Source of the DNA: Diploptera punctata
Taxonomy: Eukaryota > Arthropoda > Insecta > Blattodea > Blaberidae
NCBI GenBank assembly: GCA_030220185.1
Contig: JASPKZ010007553.1
Location: 170,001-234,000, forward strand
Reading direction: 5' to 3'
DNA length: 64,000 bases
Below, piece by piece: positions 39,963-51,382 of the stretch. Position numbers and translations under genes: made by a program. The notes under the pieces are model-generated. The model was not told where the DNA came from. It saw only the letters and a list, made by a program, of their open reading frames with translations, and made no database searches. Position 1 is the stretch's first letter. Each line of letters begins with the position of its first letter.

Positions 39963-40167
39963 AAACTAACCAACTCACTGGCTCTATCAAACACGTAGGT
40001 TCATGGGTGCTCGTACATAAGCTCTCCATACATCCCTATCCTGACCTGTTTTCCAATCATCCCCTATATAATCTACTTCCCTCAAATCATGGATAATGTT
40101 ATTCTCCCACCTCATTCTTAGTCTACCAACTGGACGTTTTCCCTCTGGTATTCCTACAAGAAGCTTC
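39963..40167 (-). mobile_element. LINE-A extreme 3' end, tail-to-tail with the previous copy
   Basis: Minus strand 40181-39987: KLLVGIPEGKRPVGRLRMRW, DLREVDYIGDDWKTGQDRDV. The tail points at the plus-strand LINE-A just left of it. Its 5' end joins the CR1-like copy at about 40167. Confidence 0.8.
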
Positions 40168-41205
40168 ATGCACAACGTCAATGACCTACCAAGTGTACTA
40201 AAGCACTGCCGTTATCACCTCTATGCTGATGATATCCAAATTTACTTACATTTACCTCCTCATTCTCTCTATAACTTTTTTTTTTTCCATGGCGCGACAG
40301 ATGTAGAATGCCCTTAGCCTAACAGCCGGTTGCTGGCCTCACATCCACATATGTCAATCACAGAGGTAGATGATCATCTAGCCAGTGTAGGGGTGACATG
40401 TGGTCAGCATGTCGAGTCCCCCAGCCGTTATAGCTGGTTTTCTCAATCTGAAACCGCTACTTATTGTAGCTACCCATATCCCTCACGATGGTGGGTGGGC
40501 ACCGGTCCCATACTGGCCGAAATATTATGATTAAATGTCTTCCCCCATGGAGACTCGATCCAGCTCAAGTTTCGTAGCTCTGCGCCAAGGCTTCTTGCCT
40601 TAACGACTCCGCTACGGCGCGGGACCTCTATATAACAGCTTGACGAAAATGAATGACAATCTCATGTCCATTTTTAACTGGTCTTCAAGTTTCGGTATAC
40701 ATCTAAGTCCTAACAAGTCACAAGTAATTATAATGGGACAACAAAGACTGCTTGCAACCTTTGACATATCTACACTTCCTAACGTTACTATAAACTATAT
40801 AATTACCCCTTATTCTTCTTCAGTAATAGATCTTGGACTACATCTAGACGCAAATTTAACCAGTCAAACACAAGTGAAACATATATGTAAAAAGACATTT
40901 TCCATCTTATATTATCTTAGACGTTTAAAGAATTTTCTCCCAGTTACATTAAGACAAATTCTTGTGCAGAATCTTGTGTTGCCACACTTCGATTATTGTG
41001 ACGTTATATATAATGATCTAAACTACGACTTGTCGCAGAGACTGCAGCGTGTTCATAATGCTTGCGTTCGATTTATTTCCAATATCATATTTCGGAACAC
41101 TTCAAGAACCTCTCTTGGCTCCGTCTTACTGACAGACGTAAATTGCACTTTCTCTCACTTTTCTTTTCAAGCTTCTGAATTCCTACACTCCTAGTTTCCT
41201 GGCGC
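40168..41205 (+). mobile_element. CR1/Jockey-like LINE fragment with intact YADD, split by SINE-3
   Basis: HNVNDLPSVLKHCRYHLYAD then DIQIYLHLPP (catalytic YADD at about 40220-40231), SINE-3 insertion, then a 184-codon open frame 40640-41194: MSIFNWSSSFGIHLSPNKSQ, VIDLGLHLDANLTSQTQVKH, KKTFSILYYLRRLKNFLP, LVLPHFDYCDVIYNDLNYDL. Frameshift near 41085. The 3' end is lost at the SINE-2 remnant. Same family as 798-2163. Confidence 0.8.
40276..40625 (-). mobile_element. SINE-3, second copy, with TSD
   Basis: Minus strand: head with CGCGCCGTAGCGGAGTCGTT and B box GATCGAGTCTCC, body GTATGGGACCGGTGCCCACC, GTGGATGTGAGGCCAGCAAC, poly-A tail (T-run at 40276-40286 on plus). TSD CTCTCTATAAC (40265-40275) and CTCTATATAAC (40626-40636), one mismatch. 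Interrupts the CR1-like RT frame. Confidence 0.85.
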
Positions 41206-41221
41206 GGTGAAGTTAAATCTC

Positions 41222-41505
41222 AAAATCGGGCTTGGGGCGTTGGATCGGGGAAGATCGGTGTAGATCTGAAATTCAAATCTCGAATGGATCAGGATTTTTA
41301 AACTGTCTATAACCTTTGGACACCATGGCCCCAGGTGACGACTTAGCATCTAACAGAAATGAGTATTAGACTATGCTCTGGGAATAAATTTGGTCGTCGC
41401 GCAGGGCTATTAACTTGACTGACATCTTGTGCCGATTGTCTAAAAGAGGTTAATATTAATATACTAATAACCCAAGAATCCCTTAAGGTCAATAGTGGGA
41501 CCACT
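41222..41505 (+). mobile_element. SINE-2, old copy
   Basis: Decayed head (CAAATCTCGAATGGATCAGG), then GGATTTTTAAACTGTC, CACCATGGCCCCAG, GTCGCGCAGGGCTATTAACT, AATAGTGGGACCACTTTA. About 75-80 percent like 16639-16944 by eye. Confidence 0.65.
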
Positions 41506-41577
41506 TTATTTTTTAATGAATGTAGTCCATAAACATATAGGCCTACATTTTATCATAATTATGTTTCTTTCATATAA

Positions 41578-42208
41578 CTAGCTAACTCACTGGCACTATC
41601 GAGTTCATGGCCGCGCGGACTTAAGCTCTCCATATATCCCTATCCTGAACCAATGTTTTCCAGTCATCCCCTGTATAATCTACTTCCCTCAAATCATAGT
41701 TAATGTTATTCTCCCACCTCATTCTTGGTCTACCAACTGGGCGTTTTCCCTCTGGCTTTCCTACAAGAAGCTTCCATGCAAGACTTTCATTCCCCATACG
41801 TGCAATATGTCCTGCCCATCGCAGTCTACGAGACTTAACTGTTCTTATTATATCTGGCTTCCTATAAAGACCATTTAGTTCATTGTAATGTAGTCTTCTC
41901 CATTCACCTGTCTGTTCATCTCTCTTTGGTCCAAAAATTTTCCTAAGTACTTTATTCTCAAATACTTGTAATCTCCTTTCCTCCCTTAAAGTAAGAGTCC
42001 ATGTTTCGCACCCATATAATATAATTGGTAGAATAATAGTTTTATATATTTTCAGTTTAACGTTTTTTGAAAGGAGTTGGGACATTAAGAGTCTCTGCAA
42101 TGCATAATAGCACGCATTTCCAGAATTGAGCCTATGCTTAATTTCTTTGTGCATCTCATTCCTATTTGTGATTATTGTTCCTATGTACTTGAGCCACCTC
42201 CTCAAAAT
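41578..42208 (-). mobile_element. LINE-A, 194-codon open C-terminus
   Basis: Minus strand 42205-41621: KYIGTIITNRNEMHKEIKHR, YYALQRLLMSQLLSKNVKLK, YGCETWTLTLREERRLQV, KIFGPKRDEQTGEWRRLH, RLRWAGHIARMGNESLAWKL, GKRPVGRPRMRW, TGDDWKTLVQDRD. Ends TTCGATAG missing a few bases, then GCCAGTGAG(TTAG). Well preserved. Confidence 0.9.
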
Positions 42209-42343
42209 TTCCTACAAGAAGCTTCCATGCACGTCTTTCATTCCCCATTCGTGCCACATGTCCCGCCCATCGCAGTCTACGAGACTTAACTGTTCTTATT
42301 ATATCTGGCTTCCTGTAAAGACCATGTAGTTCACTGTTATGCA
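42209..42343 (-). mobile_element. LINE-A short piece, head-to-tail with the previous copy
   Basis: Minus strand: SELHGLYRKPDIIRTVKSRR, LRWAGHVARMGNERRAWKLL, VG, cut on both sides. The join at 42209 puts it immediately upstream of the other copy. Confidence 0.7.
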
Positions 42344-42526
42344 GTGTTTCTTTCTTTCATACAGTTTAAATAAAACGTAACACAAAATATTTATATTTAT
42401 TCTTCTCTCAAATAATTTAATAACTTCCCATTTCCCAATAGCTACTGATTCAGGGTGTCCAGATTTAAAAAAAGATAGCATGTTTTTATTATCTTTTTTT
42501 TTTTACTTGTTTCAGCATTGTTCCTG
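42344..42526. other. No gene or repeat recognised
   Basis: AT-rich spacer with a T-run at 42498-42510. Confidence 0.4.
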
Positions 42527-43612
42527 TTATTTACACAGGTATCCTAAACCAAAATATACTATTTTTTTCTTCCACACTTCCTGGTCTTGCGTGTCTGCTT
42601 CTGTCATATTTCTCTTCTTCATGTCGCCTTGAATTTCCTTTATCCACGTTGGTTTTGGTCTACCACGTTTCCCTTTTCCAGGAGGTATCCATTTCAATAC
42701 TTCTTTGTTTGTTTGTGTGTCCCTTCTTCTCATTATATGTCCATACCATCTTAGTTGGATTTCTTCAATCTCTTGTACAATATCGTTTTCTACATTCATT
42801 ATTTCTGTTGTTGTATTATATTTTTTTACTTTTTCTAATTTTGATGTTCTTGCTGATCTTCTTAAAAAGTCAATTTCTGTGACTAATAATTTATCTCTGT
42901 GTTTTTGCTTAATCCATGTTTCCGCACCATATAATAAAATACTCTTCACAATTGTGTTATATATTAATAATTTATTACCAGTTATATTATATGGGTGCGA
43001 AACATGGACTCTTACTTTAAGAGAGGAAAGGAGATTACAAGTATTTGAGAATAAAGTACTTAGGAAAATTTTTGGACCAAAGATAGATGAACAGACAGGT
43101 GAATGGAGAAGACTACATAACAATGAACTACATGGTCTTTATAGGAAGCCAGATATAATAAGAACAGTTAAGTCTCGTAGACTGCGATGGGCAGGACATG
43201 TTGCACGTATGGGGAATGAAAGACTTGCATGGAAGCTTCTTGTAGGAAAGCCAGAGGGAAAACGCCCAGTTGGTAGACCAAGAATGAGGTGGGAGAATAA
43301 CATTAACTATGATTTGAGGGAATTAGATTATACAGGGAACGATTGGAAAGCATTAGCTCAGGATAGGGATGTATGGAGAGCTTATGTCCGTGCGGCCATG
43401 AACCTACTGGTTCGATAGTGTCAGTGAGTAAGTAAGTAAGTAAGTATTAATAATTTATTCCTCTTGATTATATTCCTACTCCATAAAATATAATTTAATA
43501 TGCTAATAACTTTCTTTGTCACTGTTATTCTTTTTTCGATGTGTAATTCGCATATCCATCTTTTTGAATTGTTGATCCCGATTTTATTATTGTGTAATTT
43601 ATTATTTGACAT
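42527..43612 (-). mobile_element. LINE fragment split by LINE-A
   Basis: Minus strand, upstream part 43612-43460: SKRWICELHIEKRITVTKKV, SILNYILWSRNIIKRNKLLI; downstream part 42960-42527: NTIVKSILLYGAETWIKQKH, DFLRRSARTSKLEK, IQLRWYGHIMRRRDTQTNKE, GKRGRPKPTWIKEIQG. The two parts are colinear once the LINE-A insertion (42977-43444) is ignored. C-terminus of a LINE ORF2 related to LINE-C. Confidence 0.85.
42977..43444 (+). mobile_element. LINE-A 3' fragment with perfect 15-bp TSD
   Basis: Open frame from LPVILYGCETWTLTLREERR to VRAAMNLLVR: KIFGPKIDEQTGEWRRLH, RLRWAGHVARMGNERLAWKL, GKRPVGRPRMRWENN, NDWKALAQDRDVW. Tail TTCGATAGTGTCAGTGAG(TAAG)n. TSD TATTAATAATTTATT (42962-42976 and 43445-43459). 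Nearly identical to 51548-51933, so a recent insertion. Confidence 0.92.
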
Positions 43613-44228
43613 TTTTAATAGGGAATATGTAGGGCTACTTAAATTTAAAGTTATGGATAAATTGAAGTGAAAAAGTGTAATACAGGATGAATCACAATTT
43701 GGTGTTGATAATTTGAACTGAGTATGTCAGAAATTGATATTCGGTTTTTTAACTCTTTTTAGGTGTTACTTAATTTAAAGCAATTGTGCAACCAGCAAGA
43801 AACACAAATTAAATAGTTAACAAAGGTCATAATTAATTCAAATTAAGTATAGCCATATAGAAATCTCATTTTTGTGTTTTTATTCCAAATCTTTGCCATT
43901 ATAGCGCCATTTAATATTTATCGTTGCAATGATATTAAAATTCCAGTATCAAACGATCTCAATTAAATTGCCACCTATAATATTTATGACAAACATTTGC
44001 TAAAAAACAATTCCAATGTTTGAGGTTTATGAGAAATAAAATACTCTTTCTTACAATTCATTTAATTGCTTTCCTCAAGATCATAATTGGCAAATAAAGC
44101 ATTGACGTACAATTAAATTAAAAATATTATTTTATTACTTTTTTCTCTTACTCTATTTATATTATGTTTATGTATAAAATAGCACCAAAATAACGTAGCG
44201 AATGAAATATGATAAGAGTTATATTCAT
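43613..44228. other. No gene or repeat recognised
   Basis: AT-rich, no open frame or termini. Confidence 0.4.
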
Positions 44229-45235
44229 TATATTATTATTAACTAACTAACTCACTGGCACTATTGAACCCGTAGTTTCATGGCCGCGCGGATATAAGCT
44301 TTCCATACTTTCCTATCCTGAGCTAATGTTTTCTAATCATTCCTTGTATAATCCACTTCTCCCAAATCATAGTTAATGTTATTCTCCCATCTTGGTCTAC
44401 CAAATAGGCGTTTTCCCTCTGGTTTTCCTACAAGAAACTTCCATGCATGTCTTTCATTCCCCATTCGTGCCACATGTCCAGCCCATCGCAGTCTATGTGA
44501 CTTAACTGTTCTTATTTTATCTGTTCATATAAAGACCATATAATTCACAGTTATGTAGTCTTCTCCATTCACCCGTCTGTTCATCTTTATTTGTTCCAAA
44601 AAAATTTCCTAAGAACTTTAATCTCAAATACTCATTATCCATTTCCTTCCTTAAAATAAGAGTCCATGTTTCGCATCCATGTAATATAACTGGTAGCATA
44701 ATATTTTTATTTATTTTCAGTTTAACGTTTTTTGAAAGGAGTTGGGAAGTTAAGAGTCTCTGTAATACATAATAGCACGCATTTCCAGAATTGAGCCTAT
44801 GTTTAATTTCTTTGTGCATCTCATTCCTATTTGTGATTATTGTTCCTAAGTATTTGAATTCAGCTATTTCCTCAAAATTCCCCTCATTTGTCATTACCTA
44901 TGCATTTCTATTATATAATGTATGTCTATGTGTGACATATATTCAGTTTTTTCCAGTCCCAATTTCTTAGTGTTACTCAATAGTGTGTGCGTGTTGCCTT
45001 TAGTATCTCCTCACTATCGCCCAATAGTACTATATCATCAGCATAAACTAACAGCTTATTAATACCATTGAGTTGTAGGCCTTACCGTATTTATCCATTA
45101 AAGATTTGATCGCATGTTCTAGTACAAAATTAAATAGTAGAGGAGATAGTGCATCTCCTTGCTTCAACCGATTGTGGATTTCAAAAGTATCCGAAAACTG
45201 ATTTCCTACACGCACCCTACTCCTTTGTGCCATTT
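44229..45235 (-). mobile_element. LINE-A, longest copy, includes catalytic RT region
   Basis: Minus strand 45233-45048: SRVRVGNQFSDTFEIHNRLK, QGDALSPLLFNFVLEHAI (RT block 4); after a frameshift the catalytic box LLVYADDIVLLGDSEE near 45040-45000; then 44894-44517 FKYLGTIITNRNEMHKEIKH, NACYYVLQRLLTSQLLSKN; the C-terminus is frameshifted; tail TTCAATAGTGCCAGTGAG(TTAG)n. Best source here for what full LINE-A encodes, but dead. Confidence 0.85.
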
Positions 45236-45528
45236 AGACACATTCGTAACACACTACTAACTAACTTTTTAGGAATTCCGAACTCCAGCAGGATACTATA
45301 TAACCTCTCCCTCTTAATTGATATACTAGATATATTTATCTCGGCCGTTTATTTCTATTTTTCCTATTAGTTTTAATCCCTAAACAATATAACTAATCTG
45401 TTTTGTGATATCATTTAATTTTTCTCGTTAATACGAGTATTCGCCCGTTCGGAAAGATAATTTCAGATTTTTTTTTAATTTTAGTATTTTGGTTTTAAGT
45501 ATTTAATGTATTATAACAGTGCTATATA
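45236..45528. other. No gene or repeat recognised
   Basis: AT-rich spacer. Confidence 0.4.
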
Positions 45529-46454
45529 GGGATGTTCGGATAATGTGGACCATTCTGTTTGAGTGGACCCTGTTTATATCTTCTTTAATTGATGCTGCCC
45601 TCGAACAGAAAATATTTTAACTTCTTCCCCTCATCAACTTTGACGGGTTCAAGGCCAGTTTCTTTAATTCTTTGTGCGAAGAATGTTTTATTTGTGATAT
45701 TTATAAAAATAACCACTTTAAAAGTTTTTCAAGCTAAGGATCAATTCTTGATTTCTGCTGTCGAATATTATAAATGTTGAAAAAAAAACTCCTAAATATA
45801 TTATATTATGTAGATGCTGTTTTAATATACTGACGGGTTTGGTTTTGATATTATGTGACATGGCGGCTGTATAAAATAATTAAACATAACAAAGGAATTC
45901 GGTTAATGTGGACCATCCACGAGGACCTGGATCCACTTTACATGAATACGTGTATATTTTATCGATGAGGATGCTATCTGTGAAAACCATGAACTTTATT
46001 AATTTTATTTAATATCCTTGTAATTTTACTAAACCCAAAGACCGTCGCTTTATACAGTTGAATGACGTGTGAATGTTATAACCAACAATAATTTTTCAAA
46101 ACATTAAATAAATATCAACACTTTTTTAATTATGATCAGTCATAAATATTTCGAGATTAATCTGTGCCTGTCTGTATAAATTAATAGAGTAAATAAACTT
46201 AAAAATAGACTAAAAGCTAAGATGGACTCTGGGGTCCACTTTATCCGAATATGAAGGTTAAAGTGGACCTTTCTTGCAATGTAAAAAAAAAAGTTTATAA
46301 ATTATGAAGATGTTTCCTTATTTGAATAAAATAACAATTATATTTCATAGTTACAACACAAATGATAATCACAGTAATTAAACAAAATTCAAACCCCTTA
46401 ATTAAAAAAAACAACAAATTCAAAACAGGGGTCCAAATTACCCGAAGTTCCTCT
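45529..46454. mobile_element. MITE-like element with repeated sub-terminal motif
   Basis: Flanked by TA. Ends GGGATGTTCGGATAATGTGG and the complement of CAAATTACCCGAAGTTCCTC are imperfect inverted repeats. The motif TTCGGNTAATGTGGACC occurs again at 45899-45915 and, in opposite orientation, at 46231-46248 (GGTCCACTTTATCCGAA). No coding sequence. Motif resembles pogo/Tigger-type ends, but the family is unproven. Confidence 0.55.
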
Positions 46455-46914
46455 ATAATCTGTTAGCGAAGTTAGAAAAAATAACAGATCAGGGCTGCGA
46501 GTTTTCTTTAAAATCAACATAATTTTTTAAAACTTATATAAATAATTTAAAAACATCTGTGTTTCTTCTGGATGGTCAGTTTAACTTTAAACTGATACTG
46601 TAATGTATTATAATGACATCAAACGCGGTTGTTGCGAAATGAGAAGAATGAATGACCCAGGATCAGGTTTATCGACTTTGTCAATAGAATTTGGAGCAGC
46701 AGAATCCTGTGACAACTTGTACAGGAAGCTACGCTTTCCCATTATAAGCAAAAAAAAAAAGTCCGTCATCATTATTTAAATCTCTACGTATCCCCGTTCT
46801 TTAAACTATTTGATTAACCGAATTTCCAGAGGGCATTAGAAATAAAACATAATTTACTAACGTACCAATGTTATAAAAAAAATCACTTAACTAAGAGTAG
46901 GCGCTTAGACGAAA
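46455..46914. other. No gene or repeat recognised
   Basis: Nothing supported. Confidence 0.4.
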
Positions 46915-46990
46915 ATGTAACCTGGCAAACAGAAATGAAACACACATGTAAAAAATACTTTCTCCATCTTACATTATCTTAGACGTTTAT
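46915..46990 (+). mobile_element. CR1-like LINE small remnant
   Basis: CAGAAATGAAACACACATGT, CTTTCTCCATCTTACATTATC and TTAGACGTTTA match the KHICKKTFSILYYLRRL-coding stretch at 40875-40930. 76 bp only. Confidence 0.6.
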
Positions 46991-47290
46991 TCAAACTTAT
47001 TTTACATTAAAATGGTACTTTTTCGGACGTGGGTTCCTCATCAAAACTTTGTCTAATAAGTCCCCTCTACAACCTATAGAAGTCTCTAATACTTATTGTG
47101 AATTATCTTGTATATTATAATCAATGCAGTTTAATGCAACATATGTGTTGTCCAGGTTCAGCGGAAGAGAAGAAGGCCATGTGGTCTTGACTCCACCAAA
47201 ATAAATTAATAAATACTTAATTATTCAAATTGTGCTAGAGTTAACTTCATTTATTAAAATTGTATTATTTAATATTGTGGTATACGCTGA
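46991..47290. other. No gene or repeat recognised
   Basis: AT-rich spacer. Confidence 0.4.
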
Positions 47291-47293
47291 TAA

Positions 47294-47775
47294 CACTGAC
47301 AACAAAAAAGAAACTTTTTTTGTCTCAGAAAGAAAAATATGTGATTCTGATAGTATTTTTTCTCCTGAATTCAAATATGATATCGGTTTTTCTCCATCAC
47401 GCAGGGTTTCTGAGAGACAGGAATTTATAATTTCAAACACTTTAATATTTTCTACATTCATAACTACAAAATATTCGAACATTCGGACTCACCTTGAAAG
47501 CAAGAATTCAGTATTTTCTGCTATGTTTCGCCTGTGATATCTCTTTTCCATAGCTGAAATCTCCTGATGAAAGTGTTCCCCGTTTTATTTTACAATGGAC
47601 AAATGGACGAAAATACGTTTATTAAAAAAATAATTATTTAAATCCATTAATTGAAATTGAAATAAAAAAACTGTGGGTGATGGAGAAATTCCGAATACAT
47701 ATTAGAAAACACGATGAAAAACTGCATTAAGTACAACTATTGGTACTCATGAGACAAAAATTATGTTGACCAGTG
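47294..47775 (-). mobile_element. Chapaev-like non-autonomous DNA transposon, copy 6
   Basis: CACTGACAAC..GACCAGTG between TAA trinucleotides (47291-47293, 47776-47778). A deletion near 47540 removes most of the protein remnant; HFHQEISAMEKRYH remains. Confidence 0.65.
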
Positions 47776-47924
47776 TAATAGAAATTAAGTTTATAAAATA
47801 ATAAACAATTGACGAGAGAAATGCAAAAAAAAAAAATGTGTAGGACTAAATATTGTTGACCTATAAATTGGCAATGTAGGCTAGGCCTATATAAGATACA
47901 GTAAATGTATTTATTTAATACTGG

Positions 47925-48290
47925 TTGTAAAACAGAAGAAAAACAAATCAGTAGAAATTGTTGAAATGTGTGTTAAATTACACAATAATACAATAAATGA
48001 TGGAATTCAACAACATCGCGTCGGCTGGGAACAGAATGTTCTAAGAATGGAAGAAACAAGATTGCCCAAGATAGCATATCATTATAAAACAAAGGGATTA
48101 AGGGATGTAGGAAAACTTAGGAAGACATGGAAGGAATCATTGTGAATTCGGAACATGCGAATCGCCAATACCTTGAAGTGAACAAGAAAAAGAAGAAGAA
48201 GAAGATTACACAATAATCTACAATAATAAGTTCGAGTTTTACATTATTTTGTTTTCATTGAGGTCCGAAACATTTAAATAACTGTCAGTA
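47925..48290. repeat. Repeat X, copy 2, split by a LINE tail
   Basis: AAACAGAAGAAAAACAAATC.. on the left and ..GAGGTCCGAAACATTTAAAT on the right match 32510-32650. Interrupted by 47990-48204. Confidence 0.55.
47990..48204 (+). mobile_element. 215-bp LINE-D-type tail insertion with TSD
   Basis: Encodes HRVGWEQNVLRMEETRLPKI, AYHYKTKGLRDVGKLRKTWK ES and stop, then a GAA-rich tail. Perfect 13-bp TSD ATTACACAATAAT (47977-47989 and 48205-48217). No start codon; too short to stand out as an ORF. Confidence 0.9.
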
Positions 48291-48327
48291 GAAATGATTG
48301 CGTCGCTAAATAATTTAAAGGATAAGA

Positions 48328-49015
48328 TAACTGACTCAGTGGATCTATCGAACCGACAGGCTCATGGCCGCGCGGAAATATGCTCTCCATATATCCTTAT
48401 CCTGGCCTAATGTTTTCCAATCTTCTCCTGTATAATCTACTTCCCTCAAATCATGGATACTGTTATTCCCCCACCTCATTCTTGGTTTATCAACTGCGCG
48501 TTTTCCCTCAGGTTTTCCTACAAGAAGCTACCATGCACTTTTTTCATCTCCATTCGTACCACATGTTCTGCCCATCGCGGTCTATGAGACTTAAGTGTTG
48601 TTATTATATCTGGCTTCCTATACATATCATGTAGCTCACTATTAGCTGTGTAATTTTCTCCATTCACCTGTCAGTTCATCTCTTTTTGGCCCAAAAATGT
48701 TCCTAAGAACTTTATTCTCAAATACTCGTAATCTCCTTTCCTCCTTTAAAGTAACAGTACATATTTCGCATCCATATAATATAACTGGTAGAATAATAGT
48801 TTTATATATTTTCAGTTTAACGTTTTTTGAAAGGAGTTGGTTCGACAAGAGCCCATGTAATGCATAATAGCACGCATTTCGAGAATTGAGCCTATGTTTA
48901 ATTTCTTTGTGCATCTCATTCCTATTTGTAATTACTGTTCCTAGATACTTGAAATCAGCCACTTCTTCAAAATTTCCCTCATTGACATTAGCTGTCCATT
49001 TCCATTATATAACGC
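48328..49015 (-). mobile_element. LINE-A fragment
   Basis: Minus strand 48962-48642: DFKYLGTVITNRNEMHKEIK, YYALHGLLSNQLLSKNVKLK, NIFGPKRDELTGEWRKLHS; then frameshifted tail, GRPR replaced; end TTCGATAGATCCACTGAG(TCAG). Confidence 0.85.
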
Positions 49016-49520
49016 AAGGTTTAAGAAACGCATGAGGAAATTGAAAATAGGATCTATAAATGGGGGTTAGATATCAGAATGTATGAAAAGAATAGTGTTT
49101 AACTACGTTATTGAAGGAAAGTTTGAATTAATCAACTGTCGAAAGTTGGGGCTTGCATGCTAGTAGATAAATAATAACAGTGTAAAGAGAGGCATGCCCC
49201 AGAGGCGGCTTCTGGCTGGCAAGAGACCCCGAGAATCGGGCCAACTTCTCATTAGTAAATTCCTTACCCACGTCATGTCATAAAAACAGAAATTCGAATG
49301 TGTCGTTCGGAACACAATCCGTTAGCTGTCGCAGTGAGAGGACACATCTTGTATCAGGCCACACTCTACACGTCCTCAAAAAAAAATCGCCCATTTCCTT
49401 ACACGTTTACACGTATTCTCATGCTAAATGAAAATTATTTAAATTTTTCTTTTTCCATGTATTTCAAAACACTTATAGAGTATTTATAGGCTACTCTACT
49501 TAATAATATATATTTGTACA
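49016..49520. other. No gene or repeat recognised
   Basis: 49190-49235 is locally GC-rich (CCCCAGAGGCGGCTTCTGGC) without an identified frame. Confidence 0.35.
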
Positions 49521-49536
49521 AACATTAAAATTAATT

Positions 49537-50506
49537 ATTATGACAATTTATTAGATGAAGCGCAAAATGGATTCCGAAAAGGAAGATCCTGTACAGATGG
49601 ATACTTCACTATTAAAATTCTAATAGAAGACACAGAGAGTTTAATACTGAAACACATATGGCGTTTATAGACTTGAAGAAGGCATTTGACAAAGTAAATA
49701 GAAAAAAAATTATTAGAAATCATCAAATATGATTGAATCCCAGACCAACTGATAAAAGCTACATGGCAGTATACAACTTAATAGATTATATAATTTAGAC
49801 ACCCTATTATTTGCATATGACATTGTGTTTATAGCGAATTCAGAAGATGACCTACAACGTTCAGTCCACTCTTTTCACCAAATTGCAATAAACTACAACA
49901 TGGAAATCTCAATAGAAAAATCTAAAGTCATGGCTTTCCTAGGAAAAGACCCAGTTCGCAGTAAAATCGTTATTAATAATAAAATATTAAAACAAACCAA
50001 CACATTTAACTATCTCGGATACCAAGTTACATACGAAGAGGAAAATTATTTTAGTCAAAAAATTATAAAATTTAACAGAGTAACAGGAATTATAAATAAT
50101 ATTTTCAATTCAAGCACAGTACAGCAACAAACACGAACTAGAGCTTACAAAACACTGCCCAGACCCATATTATGTTATGGCAGTGAGGCCTGGATAATTC
50201 GCAGTGTAGATGAATAAAGACTAACTGCGGTAGAAATGAAATTTTTGAGACGTACTGAGGGTTACTCAAGAACAGACCATAAAAGCAATTCTGAGATTAC
50301 AAACAGAATCAGTCATGGAATATGTACAGAATACAGAAACGATTGGAAATCTCACGTAAGAAGAATGAGCAGAACAAGAATACCACGTCAAATCTTAAAA
50401 ATTACCAGCCACCAGGCAAGAGATCTTTGGGCAGACCCTTCAAACGTTGGATTGAGACCATAACAGACTACTAGATCTATCACATGAAAGGAAGAAGAAG
50501 AAGAAG
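49537..50506 (+). mobile_element. LINE (LINE-B relative), internally deleted, with 16-bp TSD
   Basis: Begins at RT block 2 (LLDEAQNGFRKGRSCTDGYF, AFIDLKKAFDKVNRKK), loses blocks 3-4, resumes at the catalytic region where the normal FADD is FAYD (TLLFAYDIVFIANSEDDL), then KVMAFLGKDPVRSKIVINNK, PILCYGSEAWIIRSVDE, stop, MKFLRRTEGYSRTDHK, GAA tail. Perfect TSD AACATTAAAATTAATT (49521-49536 and 50507-50522). Catalytically dead. Confidence 0.9.
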
Positions 50507-50574
50507 AACATTAAAATTAATTGTTGTAAGAGAGTTAAACTGACTTAGTCGAAAATATGGAATTTTAGAAGAGA

Positions 50575-51000
50575 ATGCATAGAATTACTTTTTTTTTTCT
50601 TGTGTATACATTTAATGAAAATGAAGACAGACTCGCCAAGCTAATTGGCTCAACACTAGCGCTTGAAATTCATATTTCTGAGGTCCCAGACTTAAACACC
50701 GGTGTAAAATTAAAAAAAAAATGGTTCCTCAGTCGTCAAAATGGCAGGTTGCCAATTTCACCATATTCAGCGTTTCAATATTATTATCTTACCCAAATAT
50801 TAGATTCGAAATTTTCCACAAGAACACATGACTACACCCAAATGACTTATTCACAAGCTAATAGAGTAGCAAAAGATTCTAGACGTTATGTGGCTCTGGA
50901 TGTTAAACCAATAGCACGACAAACAAAAATAGTATTACAATGCGAGATTGGGAAGTGGTTTTTACAAGAAGCGAGGAAACGATTAAAAATCAAGCGATAG
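50575..51000 (+). CDS. Unidentified 141-codon ORF, possible host exon
   Basis: Open from an ATG at 50575, but the first codons run through a T10 tract that looks like the pyrimidine tract of a splice acceptor (AG at 50607 or 50620). The body reads as a globular protein: DRLAKLIGSTLALEIHISEV, WFLSRQNGRLPISPYSAFQY, THDYTQMTYSQANRVAKDSR, RYVALDVKPIARQTKIVLQC, ending EARKRLKIKR. No transposase, RT or nuclease motif that I recognise. AATAAA lies near 51236. Not repeated elsewhere in this window. It may be a last exon of a host gene or part of an unknown element. Confidence 0.4.
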   Translation: MHRITFFFLVYTFNENEDRLAKLIGSTLALEIHISEVPDLNTGVKLKKKWFLSRQNGRLPISPYSAFQYYYLTQILDSKFSTRTHDYTQMTYSQANRVAKDSRRYVALDVKPIARQTKIVLQCEIGKWFLQEARKRLKIKR

Positions 51001-51382
51001 CGAGGTTTTTAATTTCCGAGATTATGTAAAATACTCCACAAACGTGCGTTGTACATTATTTTCTGCACGATAGTGTTTTCAAAATAATAAATAATAGTAA
51101 AATAATATCATCTTTGTTCGAAATATTTGCGTTCAATATAAACAACTGACTAGCGTTAACAGTTTGGCCAATGTTTATACGGTAAATGCCGAAAATAATT
51201 TAGTTCTGACTACAGCAGGCCGTGACACCAATCTGAAATAAATTGGTGGCAAGTAGTAATTTATTGTTTTATATTGTTTAAAATAAAGTTTAGTTCATTT
51301 AAAATGCAGTGATTAGTTTCGTATAATGTATATTATTCAATGTTTTTAAAATACATTATGAAACTCCGTTGAGGTAACTGTC
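51001..51382. other. No gene; possible 3' UTR of the preceding ORF
   Basis: AT-rich with AATAAA-type hexamers near 51236 and 51290. Nothing else. Confidence 0.35.
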
